From positions 1 to 64,000 of the forward strand of contig CAZJBS010000006.1 in NCBI GenBank assembly GCA_964544475.1: DNA of 64,000 nt, written 5' to 3'. The notes below the pieces were generated by a model. The model did not search any database. It was not told the origin of the DNA and was given only the letters and a program-made list of their open reading frames with translations. Shown piece after piece: positions 17,840 to 26,349 of the stretch. The translations under genes and the position numbers were made by a program. Every line of letters starts with the position of its first letter. Within the stretch, counting starts at the first letter, position 1. Origin of the DNA: CAZJBS01 sp964544475. Its GTDB lineage: Bacteria; CLD3; SB21.

Positions 17840-19357
17840 ATGTCTGATCAAGTTTCTCGCGCCATCACATTTTATGAGGATATTCTCGACAGCCATTCGG
17901 ATGATCTTGCGGCTATTCACGACGCTTTCACTGCCGAGTGTACAAGAAGGAAATTGACTTTTGGCGGCAGACCCGTCTTCAATTTTCTTCGACCGAACTT
18001 CTTGTCAACGCATCAATACGACGAGATCCAAATTGTGTGTCTTCATTTGAGGAATGCCATAACCAAGTTCAAGTACGCGGCATTTGGCGATCCTGCGATC
18101 ATGTCGCAAGCTGGAATCCTGGAAGGAGAGAGGAGTCTTGTTGAAATCGACCCTGGATATGATCGTCTGTCGATATCTGCCCGCTGGGATTCATTCATGC
18201 AATCGGATGGGAACATTAAGTTTGTCGAACTGAACGCGGAGTCTCCTGCCGGTATCGCTTATTCCGACCTCGCTGCCGACGTCTATCGTAATCTTCCATT
18301 TGTGAAAGCGTTTGCAAAACGATACGCTATTCTGGACTGGAATGTCAGGAAGACCTTGCTTCGCGAGCTATTGGCAACGTATGCGGTTTTCAGGGGAAAT
18401 AAGAAGAGACAAAAACCGCACATCGCCATTGTAGACTGGAATGATGTTCCCACGTATACGGAGTTCGAACTGTTCTGTGAATTTTTCAAATCCGAGGGAT
18501 ACGAGTGTACCATAGTGGATCCCCGTGAACTGGAGTATGCAAATGGCGTGCTGACCGCCGGAGGCTTCGAGATTGATCTGGTGTACAAGAGAATACTCAC
18601 CAACGATTGTGTTGAAAAGCCCGCAGAGACACGCGCATTGGTCGACGCATGCCGTGGAATGGATATCTGCCTGATCAATCCATTTCGTGCCAAGATAGTC
18701 CACAAGAAGAGCGTATTTGCCGTCCTGACTCATGAAAAGAACGAGTATCTCTTCAACCGCGCTGAACTGTCTGTGGTTAGAAAGCACATACCATGGACCC
18801 GCGTCATCACTGAAGAAAAGACAATCTATCGAGGTCGAAATGTGGACTTGGTGGATTACATCGCTTCACACAAAGATGATTTTGTCATCAAGCCGAATGA
18901 CGAATACGGTGGCAAAGGAGTGACGCTTGGCAAAGAAGCAACGACCGAAGCGTGGAATGCCGCCATTAATGATGCGCTGAATGGAGAGCCCTTTGTTGTT
19001 CAAGAAATTGTGGAATTGCCACGTGTTCGGTTCCCACGATTTGTAAATGGTTCTTTGCAGTACGAAAATATGGTGGTCGATCTGGACCCGTATGTGTTCG
19101 GGCAAAAAGTAGACGGAGTCCTGACCAGGTTGTCTTCATCATCCTTGGCCAACGTAACGGCCGGCGGTGGCACGACACCAACATTCGTAATTCACCCCAT
19201 GGAGGAAAAGAGAACGACAAGAATGTCACTGCCCACGAAATCAGCGTCAAAATCAACGCGAAAGCGGGTTCCGGCGTCTAAGCGAAAAACAGGTGCCGGG
19301 CCTCTCAAAGCTGGACAGCAGAAAAAGATCCAACGAACCGGTAAGCCAAAGAAGTAG
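17840..19357 (+). CDS. Circularly permuted ATP-grasp family ligase
   Basis: A 505-residue protein of the circularly permuted ATP-grasp (glutathionylspermidine-synthetase-like) family, which forms amide bonds between carboxylates and amines using ATP. Visible hallmarks are VELNAESPAGIAYSD (about 135-150), DLVYKRIL, the nucleotide-binding FVIKPNDEYGGKGVTLG at about 348-364, VVQEIVE, and RLSSSSLANVTAGGGTTP near 430-445. The final 50 or so residues are a Lys/Arg/Ser/Thr-rich tail, unlike the folded domain. The ATG at 17840 is preferred over the TTG at 17828. It stands seven bases before a GCS2-family ligase; the pair suggests synthesis of a small peptide or amide. Substrate unknown. Confidence 0.82.
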   Translation: MSDQVSRAITFYEDILDSHSDDLAAIHDAFTAECTRRKLTFGGRPVFNFLRPNFLSTHQYDEIQIVCLHLRNAITKFKYAAFGDPAIMSQAGILEGERSLVEIDPGYDRLSISARWDSFMQSDGNIKFVELNAESPAGIAYSDLAADVYRNLPFVKAFAKRYAILDWNVRKTLLRELLATYAVFRGNKKRQKPHIAIVDWNDVPTYTEFELFCEFFKSEGYECTIVDPRELEYANGVLTAGGFEIDLVYKRILTNDCVEKPAETRALVDACRGMDICLINPFRAKIVHKKSVFAVLTHEKNEYLFNRAELSVVRKHIPWTRVITEEKTIYRGRNVDLVDYIASHKDDFVIKPNDEYGGKGVTLGKEATTEAWNAAINDALNGEPFVVQEIVELPRVRFPRFVNGSLQYENMVVDLDPYVFGQKVDGVLTRLSSSSLANVTAGGGTTPTFVIHPMEEKRTTRMSLPTKSASKSTRKRVPASKRKTGAGPLKAGQQKKIQRTGKPKK

Positions 19358-19364
19358 GACATGT

Positions 19365-20486
19365 ATGGATGAATCGGCGCTGTTTACACTTGGTATAGAG
19401 GAAGAATTTCAAATCGTTGATCCGGGTAGTCGGGAGTTGAGATCGCATGTCAGTGAACATCTCCTGGAAGAAGGAAAGCTCTTGTTGTCGGAACAAATCA
19501 AGATGGAGATGCATCAGTCGGTAATAGAACTTGGCACCGCGATATGTCGAACGGCCCAGGAGGCGAGAAGAGAAGTGATTCGTCTGCGATCAACACTCGC
19601 GCAGCTTGCTCACAAGCGCGGCCTGCGGATCATTGCGGCGAGTACTCATCCGATCAGTGATTGGAAAACTCAGGAGATCATGGACAATGATCGGTATCGC
19701 GAAATCATCGAAAACATGCAGGATGTGGCCCGCGCGAATCTAATTTTTGGCCTTCACATCCATGTGGGGATGCCAAACAATGAAACTTGCATCGCGATCA
19801 TGAATCAAGTGCGGTATTTTCTGCCGCATATCCTGTCTCTGACGACGAGTTCTCCGTTTTGGATTGGTCGCAATACGGGTCTGAGTTCAATTCGAACAAA
19901 AATATTTCAGAGATTTCCGAGGACAGACATACCACCCATATTTCAGTCTTGGTCGCAGTTTGATGACTATGTCAATCTGTTGATAAAGACGGGGTGCATC
20001 GACAATGGTAAGAAGATATGGTGGGATGCCCGTCCGCATCCGAGCTTTGGAACGCTGGAGGTGAGAATATGCGACCTGCCAACCAGGGTTGATGAGACTG
20101 TCGCCGTGGCCGCCTTGGTGCAGGCGTTGATGCATACGCTGTATAAGTTGTACAAAAAGAATATGAGTTGGCGCATTTATCCGGCCGAGATGATTTCCGA
20201 AAACAAGTGGCGGGCAAGCCGATATGGAATCAATGGAAAGATGATTGATTTTGGAAAGAGGGCCGAAGTGTCCACCAAGGAATTGATTCTCGAGTTGCTG
20301 AGAATGGTGGGGGACAGCGTCGAGGAACTTGGCAGCCGTAATGAAATCAACTATATCTACCGAATACTGGATCACGGCACGAGTTCGGACCGGCAAATAC
20401 GGATCTATGAGGAAAGCGGTAGGGATCTCAAGGCCGTTGTTGATTACCTGATCACAGATACGCTTACAAGTCTTGATATCAACTAG
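19365..20486 (+). CDS. Carboxylate-amine ligase, GCS2/YbdK family
   Basis: A 373-residue member of the glutamate-cysteine ligase type 2 family. It begins with the family signature LFTLGIEEEFQIVDP, where the acidic residues bind metal, and has GLHIHVGMPN near residue 130. HPSFGTLEVRICDLPT near 230 is the substrate-binding region of YbdK-like enzymes. YbdK has weak glutamate-cysteine ligase activity in E. coli; the true substrate of most members is unknown. The frame is open upstream but that part lies inside the ATP-grasp gene. The ATG at 19365, just after its stop, aligns with family starts. Likely translationally coupled to the ATP-grasp gene. Confidence 0.88.
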   Translation: MDESALFTLGIEEEFQIVDPGSRELRSHVSEHLLEEGKLLLSEQIKMEMHQSVIELGTAICRTAQEARREVIRLRSTLAQLAHKRGLRIIAASTHPISDWKTQEIMDNDRYREIIENMQDVARANLIFGLHIHVGMPNNETCIAIMNQVRYFLPHILSLTTSSPFWIGRNTGLSSIRTKIFQRFPRTDIPPIFQSWSQFDDYVNLLIKTGCIDNGKKIWWDARPHPSFGTLEVRICDLPTRVDETVAVAALVQALMHTLYKLYKKNMSWRIYPAEMISENKWRASRYGINGKMIDFGKRAEVSTKELILELLRMVGDSVEELGSRNEINYIYRILDHGTSSDRQIRIYEESGRDLKAVVDYLITDTLTSLDIN

Positions 20487-20523
20487 CATAAGAAAAAGAA
20501 CCATCAATTTGGAGGAATGATTT

Positions 20524-21186
20524 ATGGGCATGTTTAGCAGAATGGCGGATATCCTGAAGGCCAACATCAATGATTTCATGGACAAGGCCGAGGACCCCGA
20601 AAAGATGATCAAACAAATGGTCATCGAGATGGAAGAAGCTGTGAACAAGGCTACGACCGCGGTGGGGGCGGCCATTGCCAATCAGAAACGATTGGAGAAA
20701 CAGTATACGGAAAACAAAAAACAGGCGGATGAATGGCAGAACAAGGCTGTTCAGGCTGTGAATGCTGGTCGGGATGACTTGGCGGCTCAGGCCCTGGCTA
20801 AGAAGACGTCATTCGTCACGGCATCACAATCTTTGGAAGGAACGTTGGCCGAGGCTACAAAGACCGCAGAACAAATGAAGGCCCAATTGCAGCAGCTGAA
20901 GGCAAAGCTGGATGAAGCGCGGGTACGCCAGAATACACTTATTGCCAGGCATCAGGCTGCGAAAGCCAAGAAGATGATTGCGCAGCAAATGAATGGCGTC
21001 GGCGGCAATGCTTTCGCCAATTTTGACCGATTTGAAAAGAAAATTGAAGATGTTGAAGCCGAAGCGGATGCGCATTCTGAGTTGGCTGGTGAATCCGCAT
21101 CCTTGGATGATGAGTTCAAGAAGCTCACGGCAGATACGAGTGTTGACAGCGAATTGGCCGCCCTAAAGGCGCAGCTTGGGAAATGA
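20524..21186 (+). CDS. pspA: PspA/IM30 family envelope stress protein
   Basis: A 220-residue, almost entirely helical protein: FSRMADILKANINDFMDKAEDPEKMIKQMVIEMEEAV is the conserved N-terminal membrane-binding part of PspA/Vipp1. Long coiled coils with many Ala, Lys, Glu and Gln follow to residue 180. Family members assemble into rods that repair or stabilise the inner membrane. GGAGG lies just before the start. The 37-base gap to the YbdK-like gene suggests one transcript; no sigma-54 box, typical of enterobacterial psp, is present before it. pspF, pspB and pspC are absent nearby. A terminator follows. Confidence 0.93.
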   Translation: MGMFSRMADILKANINDFMDKAEDPEKMIKQMVIEMEEAVNKATTAVGAAIANQKRLEKQYTENKKQADEWQNKAVQAVNAGRDDLAAQALAKKTSFVTASQSLEGTLAEATKTAEQMKAQLQQLKAKLDEARVRQNTLIARHQAAKAKKMIAQQMNGVGGNAFANFDRFEKKIEDVEAEADAHSELAGESASLDDEFKKLTADTSVDSELAALKAQLGK

Positions 21187-21228
21187 TTGACATTTGATAT
21201 TTGATGTATAATATATATTATGTAAACC

Positions 21229-21258
21229 ACTCGGATAGCCGGTGGTGGCTATCCGAGT
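21229..21258. terminator. Terminator between pspA and the MerR-type gene
   Basis: ACTCGGATAGCC (21229-21240) and GGCTATCCGAGT (21247-21258) form a perfect 12-pair stem with a six-base loop, followed on the plus strand by TCTTTCTT. It ends pspA transcription. Its right arm overlaps the last codons and the TAG stop (21249-21251) of the convergent MerR-type gene, so it probably serves both directions. Confidence 0.85.
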
Positions 21259-21581
21259 TCTTTCTTGGTCAATTCCAACATACGCCTGATCTCCTTAATC
21301 TTCCGAACCTGATCGTCAGGTCTTGAACCGCTTCGAGGCTCCTTGAGAACTTGCTTTGCCCCTTCGATCGTATATTTCTGAACGTGAAGCAGTTGCTTGA
21401 TCTTCAGGATATTTTCGATGTCTTCGGCTGTGTATGCTCTGTTCCCCGACCGGTTCTTCAAGGGCTTCAAAACATCAAATTCGCCTTCCCAATACCTCAA
21501 CACATACTGTTTCACACCCGTCAGTTCGCTCACCTCACGAATGGCGTAATACAACTTCTTGATCTCATTCGAATCTGCCAC
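21249..21581 (-). CDS. MerR-family transcriptional regulator
   Basis: A 110-residue regulator with a MerR winged helix at the N-terminus: YAIREVSELTGVKQYVLRYWEGEF, then NRSGNRAYTAEDIENILKIKQLL and a C-terminal helix that would form the dimer coiled coil. No metal- or drug-binding domain follows, so it is the short form common in FCB genomes. GTG at 21581 is preceded by GGAGAAGTCTG. The start overlaps the deacetylase gene by 17 bases, indicating coupling at the end of the infB-pnp operon. Target unknown. Confidence 0.88.
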   Translation of the reverse strand: MADSNEIKKLYYAIREVSELTGVKQYVLRYWEGEFDVLKPLKNRSGNRAYTAEDIENILKIKQLLHVQKYTIEGAKQVLKEPRSGSRPDDQVRKIKEIRRMLELTKKELG

Positions 21582-22314
21582 CAGACTTCTCCTTCAGGAA
21601 TTGTACTATTATGGATCCGATCGTCATAAGATTGACGACTCGGGTCTTCCACAACTCAGGAATATTGCCACGCAGCTTGTCCAAGAAAATTTCCTTGTTG
21701 TCAAAACCATATATGGGGGTCCGACTCGTGTCGTATCGTCCAGTTCCAAAAAAACCGGAGGCACTGGCATAGCCACAGCTCTGCACCAATCTTGCGACTC
21801 GGTGGGACGTTCTTCCATACGGATAAACCATGTGTCCTATGCTCGTTCCTAACTTATCCTCAAGTGTGCTCTTAGACGTTCCAAGCTCCCAGGCGGCTTC
21901 ATGGCTTGAAAGAATCGGAAGACACCTGTGGCGACAAGTATGAGAAGCGACTTCCCACCCACACGCGTGCAACTCCCTGATATGGTGCCATCCCATATGG
22001 TCAAATGTGCGGCTTACCGCAAAGTCCCAACTGTTCGAACGTCCGACAAACTTGGTTATAACGGCGATGGTCGCCACAAAGCCAAAATCGCTCAGGATTG
22101 GAAACGCATAGGCATGGACATTCTCATAGGCATCATCGAACATGACAGCAACACACTTTTCGTCACTATTATCAATGGCCGAGCTGACCGGGGCGGTCCG
22201 GTATCCCAAATCGAAGAGCATACGCATTTGCTCGGCAAATACGGTCGGGTGGATAACATTTGCTCCGAATTCTCGTTGCGGCGCGATCTTATGATAAACA
22301 AGAAGCAATGCCAT
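21565..22314 (-). CDS. Polysaccharide deacetylase (YlxY-like position)
   Basis: A 249-residue NodB-fold protein. It opens LLLVYHKIAP. The metal-site motif reads FDDAYENV (usually FDDGY), and the two histidines are in SHTCRHRC. A later motif is MVYPYGRTS. No signal peptide is present, so it may act in the cytoplasm or be exported otherwise. In Bacillus, ylxY, also a deacetylase homologue, lies between pnpA and the M16 gene mlpA; here the two are swapped. Function is probably removal of N-acetyl groups from a cell-wall or surface glycan, but the substrate is unknown. Confidence 0.82.
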   Translation of the reverse strand: MALLLVYHKIAPQREFGANVIHPTVFAEQMRMLFDLGYRTAPVSSAIDNSDEKCVAVMFDDAYENVHAYAFPILSDFGFVATIAVITKFVGRSNSWDFAVSRTFDHMGWHHIRELHACGWEVASHTCRHRCLPILSSHEAAWELGTSKSTLEDKLGTSIGHMVYPYGRTSHRVARLVQSCGYASASGFFGTGRYDTSRTPIYGFDNKEIFLDKLRGNIPELWKTRVVNLMTIGSIIVQFLKEKSGGRFE

Positions 22315-22325
22315 CCACGGTGTCC

Positions 22326-23666
22326 TTACAAGACCATGGTTGATTGAAAGTGATCGAGTTGGGAAGCCAAACTCTCTGCGACATCCTGCACATCATCCAG
22401 TTTGATCCGGTCTATTTGATTTGTGATGGTATCCATTCCAACACTCTTTTTGAAATAGATCTCGTTTTTTGCCAACCGGATCATTCTTGTAGATGTACTT
22501 TCAAGACCAAAAAGCAAACTCGCTTTGATTTGGGCTTTGGCCATCTTTAGTTCATGAGCTTTGATGGGGCTGGACAAAAACCTATTGATCTCGCTTCGCA
22601 CGTTGCCGCACGCTTTCTTGACCTTGCTCTTGTCCGTTGCCAAATAAATGCCAAAAAGCCCGCCGTCCACCATGAAATCGACAAAGCTGTAGACAGAATA
22701 CGCCAAACCGGACTTCTCCCTTATTCGCTGAAACAAACGGGAACTCATTCCGCCGCCAAGAATGGTGTTGAAAGCTATCCATTCAAACTTCTTTTTGCTC
22801 GCATAGGTTACTGTTAGAGGCACGCCCATACATACATGCGCCTGCCCAATGTTCCTGGTCAGAACATTGTCTGGTTTGCCGGACGCCGCTTGGAAACGAT
22901 ACTTCTCAAGATTGTCAGGCCACGAGTAACCGTCAATCTTTTTGTTGAACTTGAACTCCCTATCGGCAATGTCATACAGAGCATCCGTCTCAAAATTTCC
23001 AACGACCGACAAAACAATATTACTCGGCGCATAGTTCTGACTGTAGAATCTCTTCAAATGAACACTCTTCAACCCCTTTATCGTCTCTTCCGAACCCAAG
23101 ATCCGAAAGCCGAGAGGGTGATCACGGAAAACATCTTCGTAGAACCGATCTTGTACGAATTCTTCCGGCGTGTCTTCCGCATCCTTGATTTCTTCAAGAA
23201 TAACCTGTTTTTCCTTTTCGATGTCGGACTCTCTGAAACTGGCATTAGTCACCAAATCGGCGATCACGCGAATGGCCAGCGGAAGATCCTGATGAAGGAT
23301 GTTGGCATAATAGCATGTCTGTTCTTTGCCGGTAAATGCATTCAGGGTGCCCCCAACGCTTTCCAGCGACTTGGCTATCTCCAACGCATTGCGATGTCTG
23401 GTACGCTTGAATACCGCATGTTCTATGAAATGACAAATTCCCATGTCCTCGGCTTTCTCGGACCTGGATCCAACCATGACCCATGCTCCGACCGAAACAG
23501 AGCGAAGGTGGGGCAACTGCTGGGACAGCAATGTTAAACCATTGTTTAACCTTAGTTTCGAAGTGCTATTGTCATCATAGACTACGCTCTTGAGGTCTGA
23601 CCCTGCCAGGAAGGGGGACTTTCCAGACCTTTGGTCCAGCACCAATCCCCTTCCCCGGTTCCTCAT
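22326..23666 (-). CDS. M16 family peptidase (MlpA/YmxG-like)
   Basis: A 446-residue M16B peptidase. The zinc motif HFIEH is at 79-83 in MGICHFIEHAVFKRT, with the third ligand in ILEEIKDAEDTPEE. The C-terminal half has the GGGMSSRLFQRIREKSGLAYSVYS signature. There is no signal peptide, unlike the pair at 14-17 kb. The ATG at 23666 is used; a TTG six bases earlier would overlap the pnp stop. Adjacent to pnp as in Bacillus, where the homologue MlpA affects extracellular protease regulation. Expected to cut short peptides in the cytoplasm. Confidence 0.92.
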   Translation of the reverse strand: MRNRGRGLVLDQRSGKSPFLAGSDLKSVVYDDNSTSKLRLNNGLTLLSQQLPHLRSVSVGAWVMVGSRSEKAEDMGICHFIEHAVFKRTRHRNALEIAKSLESVGGTLNAFTGKEQTCYYANILHQDLPLAIRVIADLVTNASFRESDIEKEKQVILEEIKDAEDTPEEFVQDRFYEDVFRDHPLGFRILGSEETIKGLKSVHLKRFYSQNYAPSNIVLSVVGNFETDALYDIADREFKFNKKIDGYSWPDNLEKYRFQAASGKPDNVLTRNIGQAHVCMGVPLTVTYASKKKFEWIAFNTILGGGMSSRLFQRIREKSGLAYSVYSFVDFMVDGGLFGIYLATDKSKVKKACGNVRSEINRFLSSPIKAHELKMAKAQIKASLLFGLESTSTRMIRLAKNEIYFKKSVGMDTITNQIDRIKLDDVQDVAESLASQLDHFQSTMVL

Positions 23667-23668
23667 GG

Positions 23669-25780
23669 TCAACTCTTTTCTGCGGCTTGTTGCGGCTTCT
23701 TTAGCAGGGCTTTTCGGCTCAATTCGTACTTGGTCTTGCCATCTCTGGAAATGATCTCCTGCAGAAGAACTTCCACTTCGTCACCGAGTTTCATATATTC
23801 GTCCACTCGCCGGACGCGGTGATGGTCGATCTCGGAAATGTGTAGTAGCCCTTCCTTCCCCGGCATGATCTCCACAAACGCGCCAAAATCAGTGATTTTC
23901 TTGACAATGCCTTTGTAGATCTTTCCCTTTTCCAATTCATCCGTCAATCCCTTAATATACTTCACCGCAATCGCCGTTCCCTCCGAATTAACAGAGGCAA
24001 TCAATACGGTCCCGTCGTCGGAAATATCAATCTGGGCGCCGGATTTTTCAATGATATCCCGGATGGTCTTGCCACCCGGACCTATGACTAGCCCGATTTG
24101 ATCAACCTTGATCCTCAGCGTGGTGATTCGTGGAGCATATTTCGAAATATCCGGACGCGGTGACGAGATTGCTTTGTCCATGATGCCAAGGATATGGAGA
24201 CGTCCTTCTTTCGCTTGTTGCAAAGCTTCGCGCATGATTTCCGGTGAAATGCCTCTGATTTTGATATCCATCTGGCAGGCTGTGATTCCATTTCGCGTAC
24301 CAGCAACTTTGAAGTCCATGTCACCCAAGTGGTCTTCGTCGCCCAGGATATCGCTGAGGATGGCATAACGGCCGCTCTCCATGATAAGACCCATGGCAAT
24401 ACCTGCTACAGAGGAGCTGACCGGCACACCGGCATCCATTAAAGATAATGAGCCTCCACACACCGACGCCATGGAACTTGAACCATTGGATTCGAGAATA
24501 TCGCTGACAATTCGCACGGTGTAAGGAAAATCTGTGTCTGAAGGCAGCATGTTCTTGAGGGCACGCTCAGCCAGATTGCCATGGCCAATTTCTCTTCGCC
24601 CCGGGCCGCGTGACGCTCGTGCTTCACCGACGGAATAGGCTGGGAAGTTGTAATGCAACATGAATCTTTTGTAGGATTCACCGTCAATCCCATCGACAAA
24701 TTGTTCGTCAATCTTCGTACCCAAAGTCGTTGCAACCAGAGCCTGAGTCTGTCCGCGTGTGAAGAGTGCCGAACCATGGGCCCTTGGAAGAAATCCAACA
24801 TCGCAGCTGATCGGACGAATGTCGCGCAAGCCTCTGGCATCCAGCCTCTTTTTCTCATCCAAAATCATAGCACGCATATCATCGTACTGCAGAGTATCTA
24901 TGATTCCCGGAATGTAGCCCACGAAGTCCGGGTGGCTTTCAGCAAATTTTGCCTCCAATTCCTTGCGCAAACTCGTCAGTTGGTCGTTTCGCTCGTTTTT
25001 GTCTCCTATCTTGTTTGCCGCATGGACACGCGGTTTGGCAATTTCGACAACGGTTTTGCGGAAGACTTCATCCACCGTCATGGATTGGAAGGTGCGTGTC
25101 GAAACGCCAATCTCGGCTCGTAAGGACTCCTGCAAATCCACAATGCGCTTTATTTCAATGTGCGCAAACTGAATGGCGCTGAGCATCTCGTCTTCGGAGA
25201 TTTCTTTGCTTTCGCCTTCCACCATCGCAATAGAATCTTTTGTACCTGAAACCACGATCTCAAGATCGCTGTTCTGCAACTGCTGAAATGTTGGATTGAC
25301 AACCAGGTTACCGCTAATACGACCCACTCGGACAGACGCTATTGGACCGTGAAAGGGAATGTCACTAAAAGCCAAGGCCGCCGAAGCACCAATACCCCCG
25401 AGAACATCGGCATTGTTTTCCTGATCGCTGGAAATGACCTGAACGGTGACCACGGTATCATAGAAGTAGGCATCAGGAAACAGAGGTCTGATCGGGCGGT
25501 CAATGAGCCGACTGCTAAGGATCTCCTTTTCTGTGGGACGTCCTTCTCGCTTAAAAAATCCTCCAGGGATCTTGCCGGCGGCGTACGCGCTTTCACGATA
25601 GTCTACTGTCAAAGGAAAGAAATCGGCCTTCTCTCGTGGTTCCCTTGATGATACGGCGGTGGCTATGACCATCGTGTCTCCATAACGTACCAGCGCTGCG
25701 CCATCAGCCTGTCGGGCAACACGACCGTATTCAATCGTAAGAGTTCGCCCACCAATTTCCAGTTGCTTAGTGATAATCAT
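23669..25780 (-). CDS. pnp: Polyribonucleotide nucleotidyltransferase (PNPase)
   Basis: A 703-residue phosphorolytic 3'-5' exoribonuclease. Two RNase PH-like domains are visible, separated by a helical linker. The first starts QLEIGGRTLTIEYGRVARQADGA and includes GKIPGGFFKREGRPTEKEIL. The second has RGQTQALVATTLG and a conserved active-site segment DILGDEDHLGDMDFKVAGT. A KH domain (IGLVIGPGGKTIRDIIEKSGA) and an S1 domain (GKIYKGIVKKITDFGAFVEI) complete it. GGAGAAGCA precedes ATG at 25780. It follows rpsO across a 194-base gap that carries a large hairpin. Confidence 0.98.
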   Translation of the reverse strand: MIITKQLEIGGRTLTIEYGRVARQADGAALVRYGDTMVIATAVSSREPREKADFFPLTVDYRESAYAAGKIPGGFFKREGRPTEKEILSSRLIDRPIRPLFPDAYFYDTVVTVQVISSDQENNADVLGGIGASAALAFSDIPFHGPIASVRVGRISGNLVVNPTFQQLQNSDLEIVVSGTKDSIAMVEGESKEISEDEMLSAIQFAHIEIKRIVDLQESLRAEIGVSTRTFQSMTVDEVFRKTVVEIAKPRVHAANKIGDKNERNDQLTSLRKELEAKFAESHPDFVGYIPGIIDTLQYDDMRAMILDEKKRLDARGLRDIRPISCDVGFLPRAHGSALFTRGQTQALVATTLGTKIDEQFVDGIDGESYKRFMLHYNFPAYSVGEARASRGPGRREIGHGNLAERALKNMLPSDTDFPYTVRIVSDILESNGSSSMASVCGGSLSLMDAGVPVSSSVAGIAMGLIMESGRYAILSDILGDEDHLGDMDFKVAGTRNGITACQMDIKIRGISPEIMREALQQAKEGRLHILGIMDKAISSPRPDISKYAPRITTLRIKVDQIGLVIGPGGKTIRDIIEKSGAQIDISDDGTVLIASVNSEGTAIAVKYIKGLTDELEKGKIYKGIVKKITDFGAFVEIMPGKEGLLHISEIDHHRVRRVDEYMKLGDEVEVLLQEIISRDGKTKYELSRKALLKKPQQAAEKS

Positions 25781-25841
25781 TGCTTCTCCTGTGTTTCAAT
25801 AAGCAACCCGAAAAGCGGTAGATGACTCTGGGCTGAAGTTA

Positions 25842-25887
25842 CGTCAACCTAAATGTGATCACAATTCTGACCACATTTAGAGTGACG
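25842..25887 (-). promoter_or_regulatory. Large hairpin in the rpsO-pnp leader
   Basis: CTAAATGTG (25849-25857) pairs perfectly with CACATTTAG (25872-25880) around a 14-base loop. After a two-base internal loop the helix continues with CGTCA (25842-25846) against TGACG (25883-25887). It has no T-tract. In E. coli the pnp leader holds a hairpin cut by RNase III, which lets PNPase repress its own mRNA. The position here, between rpsO and pnp, is the same. No shared sequence is claimed. Confidence 0.65.
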
Positions 25888-25974
25888 CAATGCCGGAGCG
25901 TAAGCCGTCCATTCTGAGTTGCCGAGATGTTATTGTTAATGAAGACTGCGCCGTGCAGCCTTCTCTTTGGACCC

Positions 25975-26244
25975 TTACTTTCGTATTCCAAGTTCGCTGA
26001 TCAGCATGCGGTATTTTTCAATGTTCTTGCCGGTCAGATACGTGAGCAGTCGTTTGCGTTGACCGACCAATTTCAGCAGCGATCGACGCGAACTGTGGTC
26101 TTTAGAATGATCCTGGAGGTGTTTTGTAATGTCGTTGATTCGCATGGTGAGAAGCGCGATTTGGGCCTCTGTGGCTCCGGTATTCTCGGCACGTCCCCCA
26201 TGCTTCACGACAACGTCTTCTTTCTGTTTTTTCGAAATGGCCAT
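25975..26244 (-). CDS. rpsO: 30S ribosomal protein S15
   Basis: An 89-residue S15 that binds the central domain of 16S rRNA early in 30S assembly. Conserved segments are GATEAQIALLTMRINDITKHLQDHSKDHSSRRSLL, including the rRNA-binding HSKDHSSRR, and LVGQRKRLLTYL. AAGGAAG precedes the ATG. Length is exactly typical. It precedes pnp as in most bacteria, and is separated from ribF by 105 AT-rich bases where a separate promoter could lie; none was identified. Confidence 0.98.
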   Translation of the reverse strand: MAISKKQKEDVVVKHGGRAENTGATEAQIALLTMRINDITKHLQDHSKDHSSRRSLLKLVGQRKRLLTYLTGKNIEKYRMLISELGIRK

Positions 26245-26349
26245 TCGATTCGTCTTCCTTCTAGGTTTGGATCTTTTGTGATATGTTCAAATCGGCGAAA
26301 TATATGAAAAACAAAGAGAACAATCAACGAAATTCTGTCAACTGGATTC

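Noticed and set aside
20487..20523. Sigma-54 promoter before pspA as in enterobacteria
   Set aside because: The 37-base gap has no TGGCAC/TTGC pair.
22836..23537. 233-residue plus-strand ORF opposite the M16 gene
   Set aside because: Long only because the coding strand is conserved; no domain, no ribosome site.
25842..25887. CRP-type site around TGTGATCACA before pnp
   Set aside because: The half sites have no six-base spacing as in the CRP consensus; the sequence is better explained as a hairpin arm.
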